From Hyphomicrobiales bacterium (GTDB lineage Bacteria; Pseudomonadota; Alphaproteobacteria; Rhizobiales; Rhizobiaceae), in the NCBI GenBank assembly GCA_900472295.1, contig UCIA01000008.1, positions 45,873 to 109,872 on the forward strand: a stretch of DNA of 64,000 bases. Direction: 5' to 3'. Shown here piece after piece: positions 62,467-64,000 of this stretch. Made by a program: the position numbers and the translations under genes. Numbering within the stretch: position 1 is the stretch's first letter; each line of letters begins with the position of its first letter. The notes beneath the pieces are model-generated. The model was given only the letters and a program-made list of their open reading frames with translations. It was not told the origin of the DNA and made no database searches.

Positions 62467-64000
62467 ATGGTTCCGGTGGCTCGCGCGACTTCGAAATGCG
62501 GCCCGGCGCACCCAACTGATGGAAGTCTTTCGAATTTCGGTGTCATTTTGCAGCTTGGGAATGAGCGACGCTCTTTTCGCCCGGAGGTTCAGGTACTGCG
62601 CGGTCTGGCAGTCGCGCTTGTCGTCATCTATCACCTGTGGCCGGATGTGCTGCCGGGCGGATATGTCGGCGTCGATGTCTTCTTCACCATCTCAGGTTAT
62701 CTGATCACCGGCTTGCTGGCGCAGATGGCGCTGCGAGACGGTCGCATTTCGTTGATCGAGTTCTACTCCAGACGAATCCGCCGGCTGCTGCCGGCAGCAA
62801 CCTTGGTGTTGCTGGTGACACTCTGCGCAACGCTGCTGTTCATCTCAAAGGCGCGTTGGGAAGAAACCGCCAACCAAATCCTGGCAAGCGCGCTCTATGT
62901 CGAGAACTGGCGGCTGGCGGCGATCGCTGTCAGTTATCTTGACGCTGACAGCCTGCCGAGTCCGGTGCAGCACTATTGGTCGCTCTCCATCGAAGAGCAG
63001 TTCTACATCGTCTGGCCGTTGGTCATGATCGGCGTGGTCTGGCTGTCGCGCCGGTGGAACTTCCCGCTAAGGGCCTGTCTGGTCGGGGCATTGTCGGTGA
63101 TTTTCGTCGCATCGCTGATTGCCTCTGTCGTTTTGACGGCGTCAGATCCCCCCCAGGCTTATTTCGTCAGCCATACCCGCCTGTGGGAATTGGCGCTGGG
63201 CGGCCTGCTGGTGCTTACCGAACACCGGTTTCAACTTACCGTAATCGCCAGGCAGTGGATGGCGATTGCCGGCTTCGCCGGTATCCTCGCATCCGCCTTG
63301 CTGTTTTCGGCAGCGACGTCATTTCCCGGCGCCAGTGCGCTGCTGCCGACGCTGGCCACAGCACTGATCATTCTGGCAGGCGAGGTCGAGGTCGGCCGGT
63401 TTCGCGGGATCGATTGGTTTCGTGGGCTTGCCTCAGGGCCACTTCGTTTCATTGGCGATCGCTCATACTCGATCTATCTATGGCATTGGCCGCTGATCAC
63501 GATCTTCCTGGCGCAAGGCTATTCGCTGACGCTTGCCAGCGGCATCGGCCTGGTCGCGGTGACCCTGGTTCTATCGGAGCTGTCCTATCGATATGTCGAG
63601 CAGCGTTATCGGGAAGCCCGAACGGGTGCATGGTGGAAGCCGTTGGGATACGGCACAGCAGCGGTTCTGGCGTGCGTGGTTGCATCCAGCAGCCTGCTCA
63701 TCTTCCTGAAGGTGGAAAAGATCGACACGGCGCTCATCGGCACGCCTTCCTACCCCGGACCTGCGGCTCTTGTCTCCGGCGCCGTAGTTCCGGACGGCGT
63801 CGACCTTATGCCGCCGCTGGCCCGGCTAAGACGGGACGTGCCACTAGTGTACGCAACGAAGTGCCACCAAGAGGAGGAAAGTTCGGACCCGGTGGGGTGT
63901 TCTCTCGGGGATCCGGTGGGCGCCAGGACCATGGTCGTCGTCGGCGATTCTCACGCCGCCCAATGGATACCGGCGATAGACAAGATCGCCAGGGACCATG
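62467..64000 (+). CDS. Acyltransferase-3 family membrane protein with SGNH domain (3' end outside window)
   Basis: The frame is open from ATG 62467 (stop codon just upstream) to the window end, giving at least 511 residues. The acyltransferase-3 region shows PEVQVLRGLAVALVVIYH, YVGVDVFFTISGYLI, FYSRRIRRLLPA, HYWSLSIEEQFYIVWP and WELALGGLL, with about ten membrane spans. After residue 490 the SGNH motif GDSH (493-496) begins, as in OafA-type O-acetyltransferases. It acetylates surface polysaccharide or a related glycan. The N-terminal 30 residues are unusual; a TTG at 62548 is an alternative start. It is probably unrelated to the catabolic operon. Confidence 0.88.
   Translation, partial: MVPVARATSKCGPAHPTDGSLSNFGVILQLGNERRSFRPEVQVLRGLAVALVVIYHLWPDVLPGGYVGVDVFFTISGYLITGLLAQMALRDGRISLIEFYSRRIRRLLPAATLVLLVTLCATLLFISKARWEETANQILASALYVENWRLAAIAVSYLDADSLPSPVQHYWSLSIEEQFYIVWPLVMIGVVWLSRRWNFPLRACLVGALSVIFVASLIASVVLTASDPPQAYFVSHTRLWELALGGLLVLTEHRFQLTVIARQWMAIAGFAGILASALLFSAATSFPGASALLPTLATALIILAGEVEVGRFRGIDWFRGLASGPLRFIGDRSYSIYLWHWPLITIFLAQGYSLTLASGIGLVAVTLVLSELSYRYVEQRYREARTGAWWKPLGYGTAAVLACVVASSSLLIFLKVEKIDTALIGTPSYPGPAALVSGAVVPDGVDLMPPLARLRRDVPLVYATKCHQEEESSDPVGCSLGDPVGARTMVVVGDSHAAQWIPAIDKIARDH

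Noticed and set aside
1..64000. CRISPR arrays, tRNA genes, insertion sequences and prophage genes
   Set aside because: I looked for repeated spacers, cloverleaf segments, transposase motifs and terminal repeats and found none that I can support.

Overview
The window is GC-rich, densely packed DNA with many 1-8 bp gene overlaps (ATGA and TGATG junctions), long antisense open frames, and GTG/TTG starts. The gene content is dominated by ABC importers and small catabolic operons with LysR, AraC and MarR regulators. This suggests a chromosomal or megaplasmid catabolic region of a rhizobial alphaproteobacterium, with Mesorhizobium-like content. That placement is inferred from gene content only. I see no rRNA, tRNA, CRISPR array, IS element or phage gene.

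Region A (1-11515): the end of a GntR/FCD regulator and a DJ-1/PfpI protein, then a minus-strand operon running amidase, periplasmic binding protein, LivG, LivF, LivH, LivM, GMC oxidoreductase, histone-deacetylase-like amidohydrolase. A LysR gene is divergent from it. It looks like an import and degradation system for an N-acyl or amide compound.

Region B (11719-33907): an AraC regulator, then a plus-strand operon with HyuA and HyuB, a three-subunit molybdenum hydroxylase (FAD, 2Fe-2S, Mo-cofactor), PxpA, a class III aminotransferase and a cupin/NTF2 fusion. Facing it is a ten-gene minus-strand operon: PxpA, biotin carrier, biotin carboxylase, PxpB, PxpC, then LivG, LivF, LivH, LivM and a binding protein. 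Its LivM carries an apparent single-base frameshift near its end. A divergent LysR gene sits at the operon head. Together they read as uptake, hydroxylation, ATP/biotin-dependent ring opening and transamination of an unknown cyclic amide or N-heterocycle.

Region C (34132-62181): a catabolic regulon that I read as isatin or indole-3-acetate degradation. The plus-strand operon encodes a protein very like isatin hydrolase, a FAD oxidoreductase, a MarR regulator and a two-gene 2-oxoacid:ferredoxin oxidoreductase. The minus-strand operons encode a second FAD oxidoreductase, a Dpp/Opp-type importer, a bifunctional flavin monooxygenase/Old Yellow Enzyme fusion of the 2-aminobenzoyl-CoA monooxygenase/reductase type, a short-chain dehydrogenase, a second MarR, enoyl-CoA hydratase, acyl-CoA dehydrogenase and a RidA protein. 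A LLM flavin monooxygenase, an HpcH/HpaI aldolase, two PLP enzymes, part of a polar amino acid importer, and a fused hydratase/hydroxyacyl-CoA dehydrogenase with a shortened C-terminus complete the region. No CoA ligase is present. I propose that the oxidoreductase converts isatinate (2-aminophenylglyoxylate) directly to 2-aminobenzoyl-CoA. A palindrome close to TTTMARGCTTKAAA recurs in five intergenic regions at the head of these transcription units and probably is a shared (MarR?) operator.

Region D (62182-64000): a 285-bp stretch with no recognised gene, then an acyltransferase-3/SGNH membrane protein running off the window end. No gene-free stretch exceeds 300 bp.
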